A DNA stretch of 64,000 bases. Source: Platycnemis pennipes (taxonomy: Eukaryota; Arthropoda; Insecta; Odonata; Platycnemididae). Location: NCBI GenBank assembly GCA_933228895.1, contig OW121855.1:39074698-39138697 (forward strand), in the 5' to 3' direction. The translations under genes and the position numbers were made by a program. The notes beneath the pieces are model-generated. The model had not been told where the DNA came from, ran no database searches, and saw only the letters and a program-made list of their open reading frames with translations. This document shows positions 11,313-22,807 of the stretch, piece after piece. Position 1 is the stretch's first letter. Every line of letters starts with the position of its first letter.

Positions 11313-14300
11313 TGTTTCTCCTTATTTACACTGTACAAGAACTTTCCTTATAGTAAATGGAAGTAACCCCTGTAATGCAGAATATGTATTTCATCAGCAT
11401 CTGTAATACAGAATTTCATCAGCCTCTGTAATACAGAGAAAATTCATCATAGACTCCATATGCATACAGATGTAATACACATGTATTACGTATATTACGT
11501 ATGTATATTTGATCTATGAATATACTTTTTTCTACTCAATTTAGTGTTCATAGCCTCTTTGAACAACAGCCAGCAGTTACTGAATGCCAGATCCAAAATA
11601 TTGAAAAAAAAACATGAACTGGTTACTTCCTTATTGCTGAGCAAGTGGAGCAGATATTTACTAATGATGCTATGAAATATTTATACTCCTGATGTATTTT
11701 GCTGTAAAATTATACTTTTACAGATTTCTGTGATTTGCATAGAAATAATTCATTAACATCAGAGTGCATCGCGTTCAGTGTAATGGCATTTTATTGCTTT
11801 ATAATTGATAATAATGTGTCCAAGTTAGTTCAAATACACTTGAGTTGCATGGATTTCATAGTTAACATGGATGGTGGGTGGTGAATTTCAACTGCAACAT
11901 TTTTTGTTGGCAAATGCTGCTGCCCTATTACTCCTCTAGCATACACCAACACAAAAATCAGAAGTTATTTTTAGTTTAGTAATTTAAGCTTTCCATGTAC
12001 CACAGAATATAATGCAATGCTGTTAGTTCCAATTTACTCAAAAGCAACTTGAAGGCCTTCAATGATGATGTTTCTTGAATATTTTGCTTTGGCATAAAGG
12101 GTGGGGCTTGGTGCTAAATGTAAAACATTCTGGTTTGCACCTCTCCCAGTGGGAGATTTGTTGGCCAATATTTCGAACCACTCAAGCATTGCTGCTGCAC
12201 ATCAAGCTGTCATATTTAATGTCAGATATTTTAGTCATATGTATGATATTAATTAATGCAATGGCAGGGTGAAACCAACTAATTATTAATCCAATTCCAC
12301 TTCTGAATAAAATTTTCAGCTGTAAAAGAAAATTGTGATAAGCTGCAATCATGAAAAGCTCTTCTATTGAAGAATGGTATGCAAATTATGTGAAGTAACT
12401 TAAGAGTATGATAATAATAAGGACCGTTATATTTTAATTTTTTAGTTATAACATTATAAAGCATATAAAATTTAGGGGAAAATGGTGAGAAATCTTGTTA
12501 CAATACATGAGGTTGAGGGGTCAAAATGACCCACAGCCATTCTGCTAAGCATAACTTCAATTAAAAAATTGCACTACAATAATCATGGAATTATCTTACC
12601 ATCTAAGTAAAATATAGGAGAAAAAATGCAAAAAGTCTCAATTTCAAAAGAATCAAATCAAGTGGTTAAATTTTATGTAGAACTCGAAGAATTGGACAAA
12701 ATGACTTATGCCTTTCTTCTACTGTTAAGGATAAAAACCCTTTTGTGTTGTGGACCCACTTGAGTCATGTCATTTTACCTACAGGTTCTTCGTTAACCTG
12801 GGACGCTGTCTTTTATTTTTTATTTTATTTATCTCTGTCTCTGCCCTCTTCCTGCAGCTTAGTTCTCGTAACTATAACCCATGCTCTTTTGGGTTGTTCT
12901 TTTGGTGGAATGTGAATTATTAGGTACCATGGTAGAGAGGTTGGTGGTACCATAGGTATACATGTGCGTGTCGTAACTATCTTTGAAACAGCGGATGGAA
13001 CAATCTTGGGAAATATCTGGGTCTTATCATCATACTTGTGGTGCCTAAATCCTTTTCATGGGGGCCCTAGCCTCAAATATATGGAAGCTTCACGAGAAAG
13101 CATTGGATATAAAACAGAATAGGTTCAACTGATATTTCAATGTGGAACTCGGAAAAATAAATTTATGCGTGTTAATTTAAGCTCGAAATAACGGTAATAC
13201 ATTTCCGTAGATCTTTCTTGATTTATCCATCTCTTTTCTTTACTAACTACTAAAAAAAATCTTATTCATCAATTATTTCTTTCCTCTTTCGTAAGGTATT
13301 AGTTTCATTTCACATGTAAGCTTCCTTCTAGTCGATCCAATTTCAATATCCTCGATACTGTGGACTGTAATTGGCGGTACTCACGCTCTGAAGTGCTAAC
13401 ACTAGTTCCTTCTTCGTACTTTCTTCACACTATATTGCTTAGCTTCATGGGTACTTTTATTCTTGCTCTGCACTTTGAAAGGCTATCTTCACTACACTTA
13501 ATTACATTTGAACCACAAGATTTATTTTGTCCAATCAAATGTCGCCACTCGAACAATGGAAAAAACACCTCTCACGGAAGACGCACGAAGACTGGCCTCC
13601 ACGCCGGGACAAATTTAGCATCAGCATCTCATGCTGTTTACCGTTCCGAGAACCTCATGCTGTGAGACAATGCGACGGGGACTTACTCGAAACCATGCGC
13701 CTATTTGTTTGGGCGATAAAATTGCAGATAGTGAAAAATTATTTTGTCATGTTTGTTTCATGTATGCAATATGCAATACGCATCCTAATTTCCCCCTAGT
13801 ATCTTCATTGTAATCTTATGCATTCGTATGCGGGTTCATTTTACTAAAGTTTATTGTCAACGTGGTGCTAATTATCTTAGCTGTGGTATAAAATGATGAT
13901 CATCCGTTATCCAGACATCAATTATGGAATGTATAAAGAAGGTCTTATATCATACGGGAATGAAAAATACAGACGATAGTCGATGGATTACGGGCGAGTA
14001 AGGCTTGAAAATCATTGTATTAAATATATTAATTAATAGTTTGCTGTCATGGGATCGATGACATCCATAATGAACGTTTTCCATCTCGGAGGCACGATAA
14101 GACTATTCAGAACTACATATTCGTGCACTATCAGCCTTGCCTTCAATTGATATCGCTGACCTTGGGACGGGGCAAGCATCGCACAGGCAGATATATAGCT
14201 GCTGCCCCAAACTTTTGACCCGCGCCATGCGGACAGCAGTGATGACGGCATCTTCATATTGCAAAATAGCCTTTTTTAAGCCTAACCGAATTGAGTACCA

Positions 14301-15459
14301 ACATTTCTGGGAAAAATCGGCCCTTTCTTGCAGATGATGACCCATTGGCCACAATGGGCGCATCACCAATTGATGCAAATTTGTAAGTAATAATTATGAC
14401 TCCCATCTAAAAATTTCCAACTTACCGTGACCGCTCAACTATGCATAACCATTGTAAATTCAATCTGGAATCTTCAGCTAACTTCCCATCTGTTGTAAAC
14501 TCACCTTTGCCACCGACTGGCGGCGGAATCCGTCTCGGTCCGTGTTAAATTTCGGCCTTATCAATTCCACCTGATAAAGCCAGCGATTACGAACTTGGTG
14601 CACTCATAATTCATTTCGTAATATTTGAGCTTCTTGTGCCCATTTCGCAACGGTGAATAAGTACTGAAAAAATAGATGTCTCTAGGAATGCCGTACTGTC
14701 TTGCTCTAGGGGTTCTTACATAAACTTACCAAATTACGCCCATGCCAAAATGTACTTCCAAAAATAATTTCGGTGCAACTTTTAACATGGCCAAATGCAT
14801 TTCCGAGTGTGTTGTGGTAAGAGTGTCTTGTAGATACTCTAATGAAAGGCTTTGCTCGGGATGGAATTTTACAGTCTTATGTAAACAACACGATATACAT
14901 TCTTGAAATTATCCACTTGATAACTCGTGAGTGAAAAGGAGGAAGATGAGTACAAAGGTGTACTAGAAATATCACGCATGGTGACATTTCCTAACAAAAT
15001 ACCAGATTCTCACGCTAACAAACACGTATGCGTATAGTTCTCGGTCTCATAGTGATTTACGTATTATACTAATGGTATATTATTTTTATGATTAGCACTT
15101 ATATTACATAAAAGCATTCTGTGGGATTTTCTTGCAGTTATTTACACATTTTTCCTCAAACCTAATTGTTATGGTTTGAAAATTTCCTAGTATCAAGCCA
15201 TCGCAGGGAATTACTTTACTCGATGTGCATCAATTCTCAGTTTCTATGAACGAGATGGATATTAAAATTACTTGCGTGATAACCATCGCGGGTCGTGAAA
15301 CACTGCCGAGTTCCGAGTGGGAACTTCCGACCAGCGTTCGGATCACTTGATCTCAACCTCGTGTAAAATATAAAATTGCATTTGTATTTATTTAATTTGC
15401 GAACTTATGACTTTGAAGACTTTTACAATTAACAGATTGGACGGCACACATCCGAGCAG
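11313..15459. other. Intergenic, no supported feature
   Basis: No domain, TIR element or LINE domain could be recognised. A short 'ggggtcaaaatgaccc' palindrome near 12508 and an open frame at 14103-14378 (minus) were considered and not promoted to features. Confidence 0.4.
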
Positions 15460-15545
15460 TGAAAATCCTCCCCGGTCGGGATTCGAACCCGCGATCTTGG
15501 GATCGATTGGCGATAGCAGCCACTGTGGCCGCTATCTCAAGCTTC
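15455..15545 (-). mobile_element. tRNA-derived SINE fragment
   Basis: On the minus strand, an A-box-like 'tagcggccacagtggc' is followed about 45 nt later by a perfect RNA polymerase III B-box, GGGTTCGAATCCC. The spacing is that of a tRNA promoter, but the segment cannot fold into a tRNA cloverleaf and has no anticodon arm. It is best read as the head of a tRNA-derived SINE. Confidence 0.6.
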
Positions 15546-15673
15546 TTCAGAATGCCCCTACTATACACCAAACATAATAGTAGTAAAGTCTTCCTTTTTT
15601 TAGCGTATAAGTTACATCGCAGCGTTTAATGTTATCTTAAACTTTCGACAAACATAAATCTATGCCCTAGGTG

Positions 15674-16146
15674 CAGGCACGGAGCCAGAAATTTGTTTAG
15701 GAGGGTGGATAAGTGTAGCGTAGCGTAACTTGAAACAAATCAGCTTTGCCCATTCGGTGCCGACATGTGACAAATTTCTTCCCTTAATTTACAGTGATTG
15801 GTATTTACTTTTACAGTACCCATTCCTATCTCAGCTCACTGGCAAAGTTTACTGCTTACTTATGAAGCAGTTAATTTGACCTGCCCCAGAACAGAAGTTC
15901 AACGCATTCATGCATCTCAGATTGAAAAGAACAATTATTATACAAACCACGCAAATGCATCATACTAGTGATCACGTTTCAAGAAACTTAACACTTGAAC
16001 TATACGCAGTGTAATCCGGATTATCATTCCCCGTTAAAATCAGAACAGCAACGGTATTGGGAAACATTTTCGGGTAAGGTGGGGGAGGGGGGGGGGGGGG
16101 GGGCTTAAGCCCCAGAAGCCGCTTCCTCCCCTAGGCTACGTGCCTG
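15674..16146. mobile_element. hAT-type MITE with perfect 8-bp TSD
   Basis: The left end CAGGCACGGAGCC (15674) matches the right end read in reverse complement, CAGGCACGTAGCC (from 16146). Both sides carry the identical 8-bp duplication CCTAGGTG (15666-15673 and 16147-16154), diagnostic of hAT insertion. The 473-bp interior has no ORF and contains a long G-run (about 16087-16103) close to the right end, followed by CTTAAGCCCC. Confidence 0.9.
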
Positions 16147-17039
16147 CCTAGGTGGTTTCGCACTCATGTCTTTCTAGTTCCAAGGACGTCCTGCTGGCTT
16201 ATTATCAGCATAAATAATTAGTAGATAATGCGCCAAATCGTCTTTGCGGAGGATAATGCGGGTGATAATGATAATGGAAATCTCATGACTTCCAACTCTC
16301 ATTTGTATTAGTTAACTCTCAATAGCATATCTCCTCAGTACCCTGCAAGACTCCGCAAGGATGTATGGTGGGAGTTAACCAACTCCAGGTATGCACTAAT
16401 GACAGTGGTTTAAAACTCATTTTAATTAGTACTTCATGGATTCTAAAGTTAATACCAAATTCTAAAATAAATAGGATTCAATTAAGAAATAAAGAATTAT
16501 TAAACTTAATGCTGACGCAGAGAAGTAGTAATGTTGCATGTACCTGCGGTGATCTTTCAACCCCTGTCACACTATTCACGGTGGCTCGTAGGGTATTTCG
16601 TAGATGTAGAAGTATGTACTAATAAAACCTTTGGGACGGGTATAGAAATAGTTTACTTATGTACACAGTATTTGTAATAAATATTATACTTCTGTAAAGT
16701 TCTGCACCCAACACAAGTTTGTGGTCGCCAACTCATCAAACCACAACATAAGGAAAAATACATAGAAAATTCCAGGATACCGAAGAAGATCTCAAATAGA
16801 ATGCATTGAAGCAGAGATTCGGGAACCAGGTGAAAAATGCCAAGGCCACGGTGGGGGAGGGTGAAAAGGGGGGCAGATATCGACAGTTACCACGGTTATG
16901 TGCAGAACTCTCAGAAGTTTTTCTCCTCTCTCGTTCCGATTTCCCAATCTATATTTTCCAGTTATTCATCCACCTTTACATTCGCTGATAATAGCAATAC
17001 TATCTTCTAAAATATGTAAGTTCTCTATTCTATTACCTG

Positions 17040-17345
17040 TTTTATTCCCTGATATCACAGACGTCTTCCACTTCTTCATCCTCGTAGCCCGTTGGAGGCA
17101 CGTGAACCTACACCACAACGGTATCTGCTGGCTTGGTCTCGATCATCACCATTGCTATCCTTTCGCTATACCGCAGGAAGATCTTCACTCGCATTCTGGC
17201 GGCACTCTTTCTGATCTTTATTCCTACTCCACCAGTACCATTCTTGTACATACCGGTTATAATCTTGTAACTTCTGCTGCAATGGTCTCCTTCTTCAGGA
17301 CACCTCATTTCGCCGAATAGAATGTAACCAATCCGTCGCTCCATG
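17040..17345 (-). pseudogene. LINE APE-type endonuclease, central/C-terminal part
   Basis: The minus-strand peptide contains LFGEMRCPEEGDH, GGVGIKIRKSAA, RYSERIAMVMIETKP and ADTVVVQVHVPPTGYEDEEV. Order and spacing match the endonuclease of LINE 'endonuclease-reverse transcriptase' proteins (E-x-R-W block, GVGI block, TKP...QV..P block). The frame decays after GYEDEEVEDV. The N-terminal segment lies at 18600-18706, across the GC-rich insertion. Confidence 0.65.
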
Positions 17346-18599
17346 CGTTCGCCCGGATGAGCGCTGAGGCACGGACCGTCCTTCATAGGAATTTAAAGCT
17401 GCTTCCCGCGAGTGGGAAACACAGGGAGAAAGAACTGATCGAGGTTCACCTGCCCGTATTGAGAGAGTAATTTCTCCCCTTCGAAAATAGTTTCTAAAGG
17501 ATTTGGAGGGCTCCACGACGCGTGTTCAAATCGTTCAAAATAGCATGAATCGGAACTAGGAGGGAGGTGTTTGGCATCCGGCATGGGGGATAGACTAACA
17601 GATTATTTCAAGCGTTCACAAAATATATATTGTTCCATTAACTAATTACAAAGAAATATCGATCAGCAAACCCTGGTGCCATTTCACAATAATACCCCTT
17701 TGAACAATACCCTTTTAACTATTCCCCCATGCAAAATATTGCAAAAGAATATCCCGTAAAAATCACGCTTTTAGCACGTCTCCTCTTTTTCACACGATAA
17801 TTGATAGAGAAATGCATATTGTCCTTTTTTCACACAAAATAAATACGTGGGTGACAGTCTCCGTAATAAAATTGGGAGAGTACAATAGGAGTAATTTGGT
17901 ACTAAACCACCCGAGAGTGGCAGCTGAAGAGGGGGGTCTTTTCTTCGGCCTTCCGTCTAGGCCCACTTATAACTCGCTACACTCATCGCAAGGAGGGGAG
18001 GTGTCTGGGGTAGGATCTTACAACGCATCCCGGCCGGAGACGTCCTGAAGCCTTTGAAGGGACGACCAACGGCCCCTGTCAGCTCTGTAGTTTCTCTGTA
18101 GCCCTCGTCTCCTCTAATCTAGGACCGTAGGTCCTCTTCGAAATTCCCCGTCCTCTCCTCCTCTCAGTTGTAGGCCGAGCGATGTCTCTTGTGGGTCCTC
18201 GGGCCCTAGCCGGACGCTCCGCCACTTCTGCCAGTCGTTAGGCTCTATGCTCTCCAGCTCGTTTACTGCATTACTCCTCTCACTCGATTTTGGACTCCTC
18301 CTACTCCTTCCTCTAAAGGCCATCTTATACCTCTCGAGGTAGGAAGGGGCCGGTCACGTGGGAGGGAATGGACAACACACCGGGATCGAATGGAGTCACT
18401 TCCCCCAACCGTCGCCGAATTCTCCCTGCGCGTCCCCCTTCGACTCGGTTATATTACACTTTACATACACTCACACACACACACTCACAGAGGCATTAAT
18501 TCTTACCCGCACGCCCGCCGTAGGTCGTCGTTCCCATGCCTGATGGGACGGAGACATGAAAAATGGGGGAAGGGGGGAGGGAGAAAACAAAAAAAAACT
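17345..18599. other. GC-rich insertion with an A-rich tract at its right edge
   Basis: This block separates two halves of the LINE endonuclease almost exactly at a codon-level junction. It is distinctly GC-richer than its surroundings. On the plus strand it ends with an A-rich tract (18583-18596), suggesting retroposition of a plus-sense transcript. A (CA)n-like run lies at 18470-18492. Open frames on both strands (such as 18114-18323 minus, starting MAFRGRSRRSP) are not recognised. No TSD was identified. Confidence 0.4.
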
Positions 18600-18706
18600 G
18601 TGATGATCTCGGACCATCACATTATGGTCAATTCTCCGCATTTCCGCCTTTTGGGCTTCCAATCTTCCGCGGGTACGAAGTAATCTCACGTTCCATGTTT
18701 CTGCCC
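18600..18706 (-). pseudogene. LINE APE-type endonuclease, N-terminal start
   Basis: The minus strand reads ETWNVRLLRTRGRLEAQKAE then MRRIDHNVMV. This matches the T-W-N-V-R-x-L opening of LINE endonucleases; a related start, [11 protein letters not shown], occurs at 52710-52750 in another copy. The frame is cut at the poly(T)/A-rich junction and resumes at 17345. Confidence 0.65.
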
Positions 18707-18708
18707 CG

Positions 18709-19466
18709 AATGGGGAATATGCATGAAATTTGTTTCTCGAAGATTAATGATGTACGAAATTTTCTCACCAATTTTTTATATGTCAGACAAATTTTTCTAC
18801 GCCCACCACAAATATTATTAAATGATACTAAAATGTTCCCGAAAGTCTACGAAAGTCACGTGACCCGAAACGCCTTCTGACGTCACTGCACGGTATAGGT
18901 TCCAGTGCTACGGAGATAGACATTTATATTTATAAGAAAACGAAATGAATATATTGTTTTGAGGTTTTTAGCCGTTTCTCGAAAGAAACGACTGAAAAAA
19001 TACTTAAAAAGCACATTTCGACAATTTCCTCTTGTTGACTCCCTTATGGCGGTGTTCTTCTTAAAAAAAACAGCGATTGCATAGACGTAGTAGAAATTCT
19101 TGGGCACTAAACAGGCATTATATAGTTAATGGACAATTTGCTCGTTACCATCCATACTACGTAAATAAAAAATAGAAATACAATCGTTTATTGCAATAAA
19201 CAAATGAGATAAATACATACGTTATTGCCAAGTATTCATTTAACAACTTACCTCCACGCATAAACAGATAAACAACGCCCTTAGTGATACCGTGCCGTGA
19301 GGTCATGCGATGACGTCGTGTTTTTAAGCTGCCGAAAAAGTACTATTTTCAAAGAGTAATATCTTTGTAACGCAACTTAATTCTTCAGCAAAATTTTCGC
19401 CAAGCACATTTTAGCTAATAAACTTGACATTCAAAGAGTTATGAAAAATAGTGTATGTTCCCCATT
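18709..19466. mobile_element. Possible DNA element with long degenerate TIRs, nested in the LINE
   Basis: The left end AATGGGGAATATGCATGAAA (18709) resembles the right end in reverse complement (AATGGGGAACATACACT from 19466). Similarity continues patchily for ~180 bp to 'gacgtcactgcacgg' and 'cgacgtcatcgcatgacc...gcacgg'. It sits where the LINE 5' region should run directly into the endonuclease start, supporting insertion. TSDs are not clear. Confidence 0.4.
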
Positions 19467-20490
19467 GATGATCGCACTCTCGGATAGTCCCCGCCCGGAG
19501 ATCCGAACGAAGTTCAGTGTTGGGCGGTGTCGTGTCGAGATATTTGTACCTGATTTCGGTGAAGGTGTTAACTAATTGAAAACGAAATAACCTACTGCCC
19601 CAATCTGCCCGAACGAGTCATAAAGCTAAAAAACGTGCATCACCGATCTATCCTCAGAGCGCCCATTGTTCCCATTTAGCCCATTATTCGAGAATTTTGC
19701 TCCTAAGTTCTGTAACTCCTCCTTCTGTAAGCTCCTAAGTGTTGACATTCTTAGTTGTGCTCTAACAATAGGTAAATCTTGGTGGTTAAGTTCAATAATG
19801 CAAGTAGCATTTACCAATATTGAGAAGCATGGGGGAGAGGGAAGTTCGAGGTGAATGGTGTTGCCGAAAAAAGGAAGGGTCGGGCCAATGAAGGAAAAAT
19901 CTTCAAGGATGGAAATTAGGGAGGAAAAAATAGGATGGGGAGTAAGTAGCGCGAAATGAGTAGGTAGTGAAATTTGTGTTGCACCAGAAGGCTCTGTGAG
20001 TTGAAACGCCTAACATATTAAACATTCTTTGGTAAAGTGCTACATTTTCGTATCAAGAGCAACCATAGAAATAATTTAGAAGGCTGAATGTTAGAAAAAT
20101 TTATAGCTGTTATGGTGTACAATTACTTTCCATTACTATTGAAATCATAGTTAATGCTTCACTGCCTATCGGGCAAATGTCCGAAGAAGCGCATAAGGCG
20201 TGTAATAAACACTTCAAACGACTCCAGGAGGATTTTTCTTGGAAGCATTCGTGGGAAAAAATATAGATGTCCCCAAGTCACGGCCTCGTCCCAGGTTTTT
20301 GTATAATTTAAAAGGCCTGCTGTATCCAATGATATACCGAAACTACCTCGGAATGCCGTCCCTTTTTTCCATGATTGCTTATTCGACGAGTAAACTCGCT
20401 TATCTCGCTGCTAACCTCTACATCTAGAGGTCGACCCACCATCAGCAACCCGATGGGTGCACTTGGTGGCTTAAAAGCTCAACCGCGAGA
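19467..20490 (-). mobile_element. LINE 5' region (minus strand)
   Basis: 20325-20490 in reverse complement matches 52131-52295 over about 160 bp (shared strings include 'gagtttactcgtcgaataag' variants and 'ggcattccgagg'). The motif 'cggatctccgggcggggact' near 19485-19515 is shared with 52640-52660. The stretch between them (19560-20325) has no recognised content. Confidence 0.6.
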
Positions 20491-20621
20491 AAAAGACTAC
20501 TCGGCCATGTCTTGAGACTGGTTGAAGATAATCATAGAGGAAAAATTGAAATCGAACGAAGGAAAGCGAATGCCTGGCATGAAATCACTGCGTAAGTTCA
20601 TAAGGATGCAAAAGAAAAAAA

Positions 20622-21154
20622 ATGGGGTCGTTTACCATATTTTTTTATCGCCGAATCTGATAGAGTTTGTAAAATAAAAAGACCTGTATTATTCAATTTT
20701 TTGATCCGTCAATTATTTCCCGAGTTATAAGCGGCGAAAATCTGACATTTTTAACCCTTTCGGAAAAGTGGGCGTGGTGCCACCTCTGATGTATACCGAC
20801 TTCGTCCAATCACAACTGAGCCCGCGAAGCTACTTCGCCTCATCGCGATGGGGGGACACAGCTGACTCTGCCAATCGGAGCAGTTGCGACAGCATCTGTA
20901 CGAGCAGACCTTTCGAGAACCCCCCTCCACTCCCTTCCCTTCCTCGAAAAGCAGTCAAGGAAGGGAGGAAAATGACGTCAATGTTATCAAAGCAGATTTT
21001 TTGGTGGGCGTCACCTTTTGCTTATTTTAATTTTTGATTTGTGAGTGAATGATTGTGGTTAGAAGATTAATTTTTTCACTAAAATTATTTTTTCGTTTCC
21101 ATCTAACGATTTCGTGTACAAAATTACGATTACGGTTCCGAGTAAACGCCCTCA
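20622..21154 (+). mobile_element. Dispersed MITE family, copy 2
   Basis: Direct-orientation counterpart of 24100-24633 and inverse of 10510-11040. It begins ATGGGGTCGTTTACC and ends GTAAACGCCCTCAT. Identity with copy 3 is high by eye across the whole length. It carries an open frame only by chance. Confidence 0.8.
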
Positions 21155-21165
21155 TTATGTAAACT

Positions 21166-21260
21166 TAACCCATTCACGCCAAATGTATAGCCGACGTGGA
21201 TTTTTCTACGTAAAAGAACGAATGTCGGCTGTAGCTGACGATGAGGAGAAGTGACCTCCG
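21166..21260. mobile_element. Possible piggyBac-like left terminus
   Basis: TTAA at 21166-21169 is followed by CCCATTCACGCC and, about 20 bp in, a subterminal inverted pair GCCGAC ... GTCGGC. TTAA targets with C-rich tips and subterminal inverted repeats are typical of piggyBac, and a piggyBac-like N-terminus starts 1.2 kb downstream. No matching right terminus was found. Confidence 0.35.
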
Positions 21261-22396
21261 CGGAAGCAATAATCGGAGGCTATCGAATTTGCTACCATTC
21301 GAGACCCGGCTTAGCGTGAGCTAAGACCCATTCCCAGGTAACTGGGCTCGACCCTCCGTCTCATTAGAAACCCCCCTCGCTGCATGACTCCGCGGTTAAC
21401 TTATAGTCTATGAACTGGTTTTTCTAAATCATTATTTGCTGTATATTCCTGTAATTTAAGCTTTAAAATTAAATATTTGTTTTTTTTTGCTGAGATCATG
21501 AAATTTTTTAACGATATTCTAGTGTTAATATTAACGGAGTAATAATGCAGAACTCCACAAAACTTTAACGTACTACATATGTCCACGGCAAAAAATACGC
21601 ATTTGGATGAAGTTTTGTTTAATGCTAAGTATGGAGTAATCGTCATTTGTCCTGTCACACTTATCATATCTTTTAATATGTTCTCATATTTTATTTCATA
21701 TGTCTCAACTATCCTATATTTTTATATTTCCTCATTTTTCCTCATAGCACATTACCGATATTCTTGTTTTCTTAAGAATTGGATCTTAAATAAACCGTTG
21801 CTTTACCGCATGCGTTGGTGTTCCATTTGAATATTTGGTAGTGTTATACTTTTATTGCCTTATGCGTAAACGCATACGTATTCTCCGGGACATTTCTCCA
21901 AAAATGCACTTAGCCGAATCGTTAGTTGCCCCACGGTATTTCAGGTAGCAGACTTTGGAAAAACCATTTATCCCATTCGTATGGTGGTGCTCCTTGTGCA
22001 TTTATGATATTTATGGGTTAATAGCATTTTCGCAGAATTTCTAGGTTCTTCTTTAGTTTCTTCGAAAACCGACCCCGAAGAATTATCATCTCCACACCTG
22101 TGGTGTTACCTATATCTTGTGTTTTCATGCTGTGCTTACCTTCTCACTGCCTTTTCACTGAATTGCTGGATTCCCCATCAGTTTCTTAGAATTTGCAATC
22201 AGGAATCCATTCCTATGCCCATGTGACTATTCATATGAATATTTTTTCCTCATTTTCTCGTTTGCTTCTCACTTCAGTCTTGGTTCTAAAGCAAGCAGTA
22301 CCTACTCTCTCCTTACGCCCGTGTTAATGCCACTTTTTAGTTCACATAAATTTTATCTTTGTAGTGGCGTTGCAAAACTTTCGTTCGAGTGTAGCC

Positions 22397-22807
22397 ATGT
22401 CAAAGAAACTTTCTAGCCTCGAGGACTCAATATTGGAGTTATTAACTAAAAGTAATAGTGAGGATGAAGACGTCTTTTTGGACTCAAATAATGAGACTTC
22501 GAAATGTGAGCCAGAGCATTCAACTGCTGAAGCAGCGTTGCATCCCTCAGTTTCATCTTCGGACGAACCATCAGATGAAGAGGAAAAGATTGTTACTAAA
22601 AGAAGAAAGCTTTCTCCGAAATGTATGGATCGGTTTTCTGATGGTTTTTCACCCAAAATCCACGAATTTGATTCTTCTTCTTCCTACGGCTGTAAGGCTG
22701 CTGTGTCTGCGAGTTCTCCAATCAGATTGTTTTATGAAATTTTTTCCTCCAGTGAATTAGTTATGCTAATTTCAGAAGAAACCAATCGGTTTTATAATAC
22801 ACGATGA
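22397..22807 (+). pseudogene. piggyBac-like transposase, N-terminal fragment (136 aa)
   Basis: The frame from ATG 22397 to TGA 22805-22807 encodes an acidic, serine-rich leader (SNSEDEDVFLDSN, SSSDEPSDEEE), a basic patch (KRRKLSPK) and then SPIRLFYEIFSSSELVMLIS with EETNRF. This is the pattern at the start of the piggyBac transposase domain (x-LFF-x-x-F-S-x-ELxxxIxxETNR). The DDE core is absent: the frame ends right after EETNRFYNTR. An AATAAAA-type signal follows within 70 bp. It could be a truncated transposase or a domesticated N-terminal remnant; truncation is more likely. Confidence 0.6.

Larger units (their letters stand above)
16990..20490 (-). mobile_element. Non-LTR retrotransposon (LINE) copy, split by two insertions
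   Basis: Read on the minus strand, pieces of one LINE occur in the expected order. These are a 5' region (20490-20325, also found at 52131-52290), a second 5' motif 'cggatctccgggcggggact' (about 19515-19485, also at 52640), the start of the APE endonuclease (18706-18600), and the rest of the endonuclease (17345-17040). A TIR element (18709-19466) and a GC-rich block (about 17345-18599) interrupt it. No reverse transcriptase follows. The exact 3' limit is uncertain. Confidence 0.6.

Noticed and set aside
12500..12530. GGGGTCAAAATGACCC palindrome as a transposon end or receptor-binding site
   Set aside because: Single short palindrome with no partner end or gene context.
14103..14378. 91-codon minus-strand ORF with VITAVRMARVKSLGQQL
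   Set aside because: No recognisable family, no splice signals, and no TE context; open frame could be chance.
15455..15545. A true tRNA gene
   Set aside because: B-box is perfect but no cloverleaf or anticodon loop can be drawn; it fits a SINE head.
16800..16885. Plus-strand NAKATVGEGEKGG as the GD-x-N-A-x-VGEG motif of a LINE endonuclease
   Set aside because: Opposite strand to the adjacent endonuclease and surrounding residues do not fit; too weak to call.
21166..22022. A complete piggyBac MITE between TTAACCCAT at 21166 and ATGGGTTAA at 22015-22023
   Set aside because: Only about 9 bases match between the ends; the next bases differ, so the pairing is not convincing.
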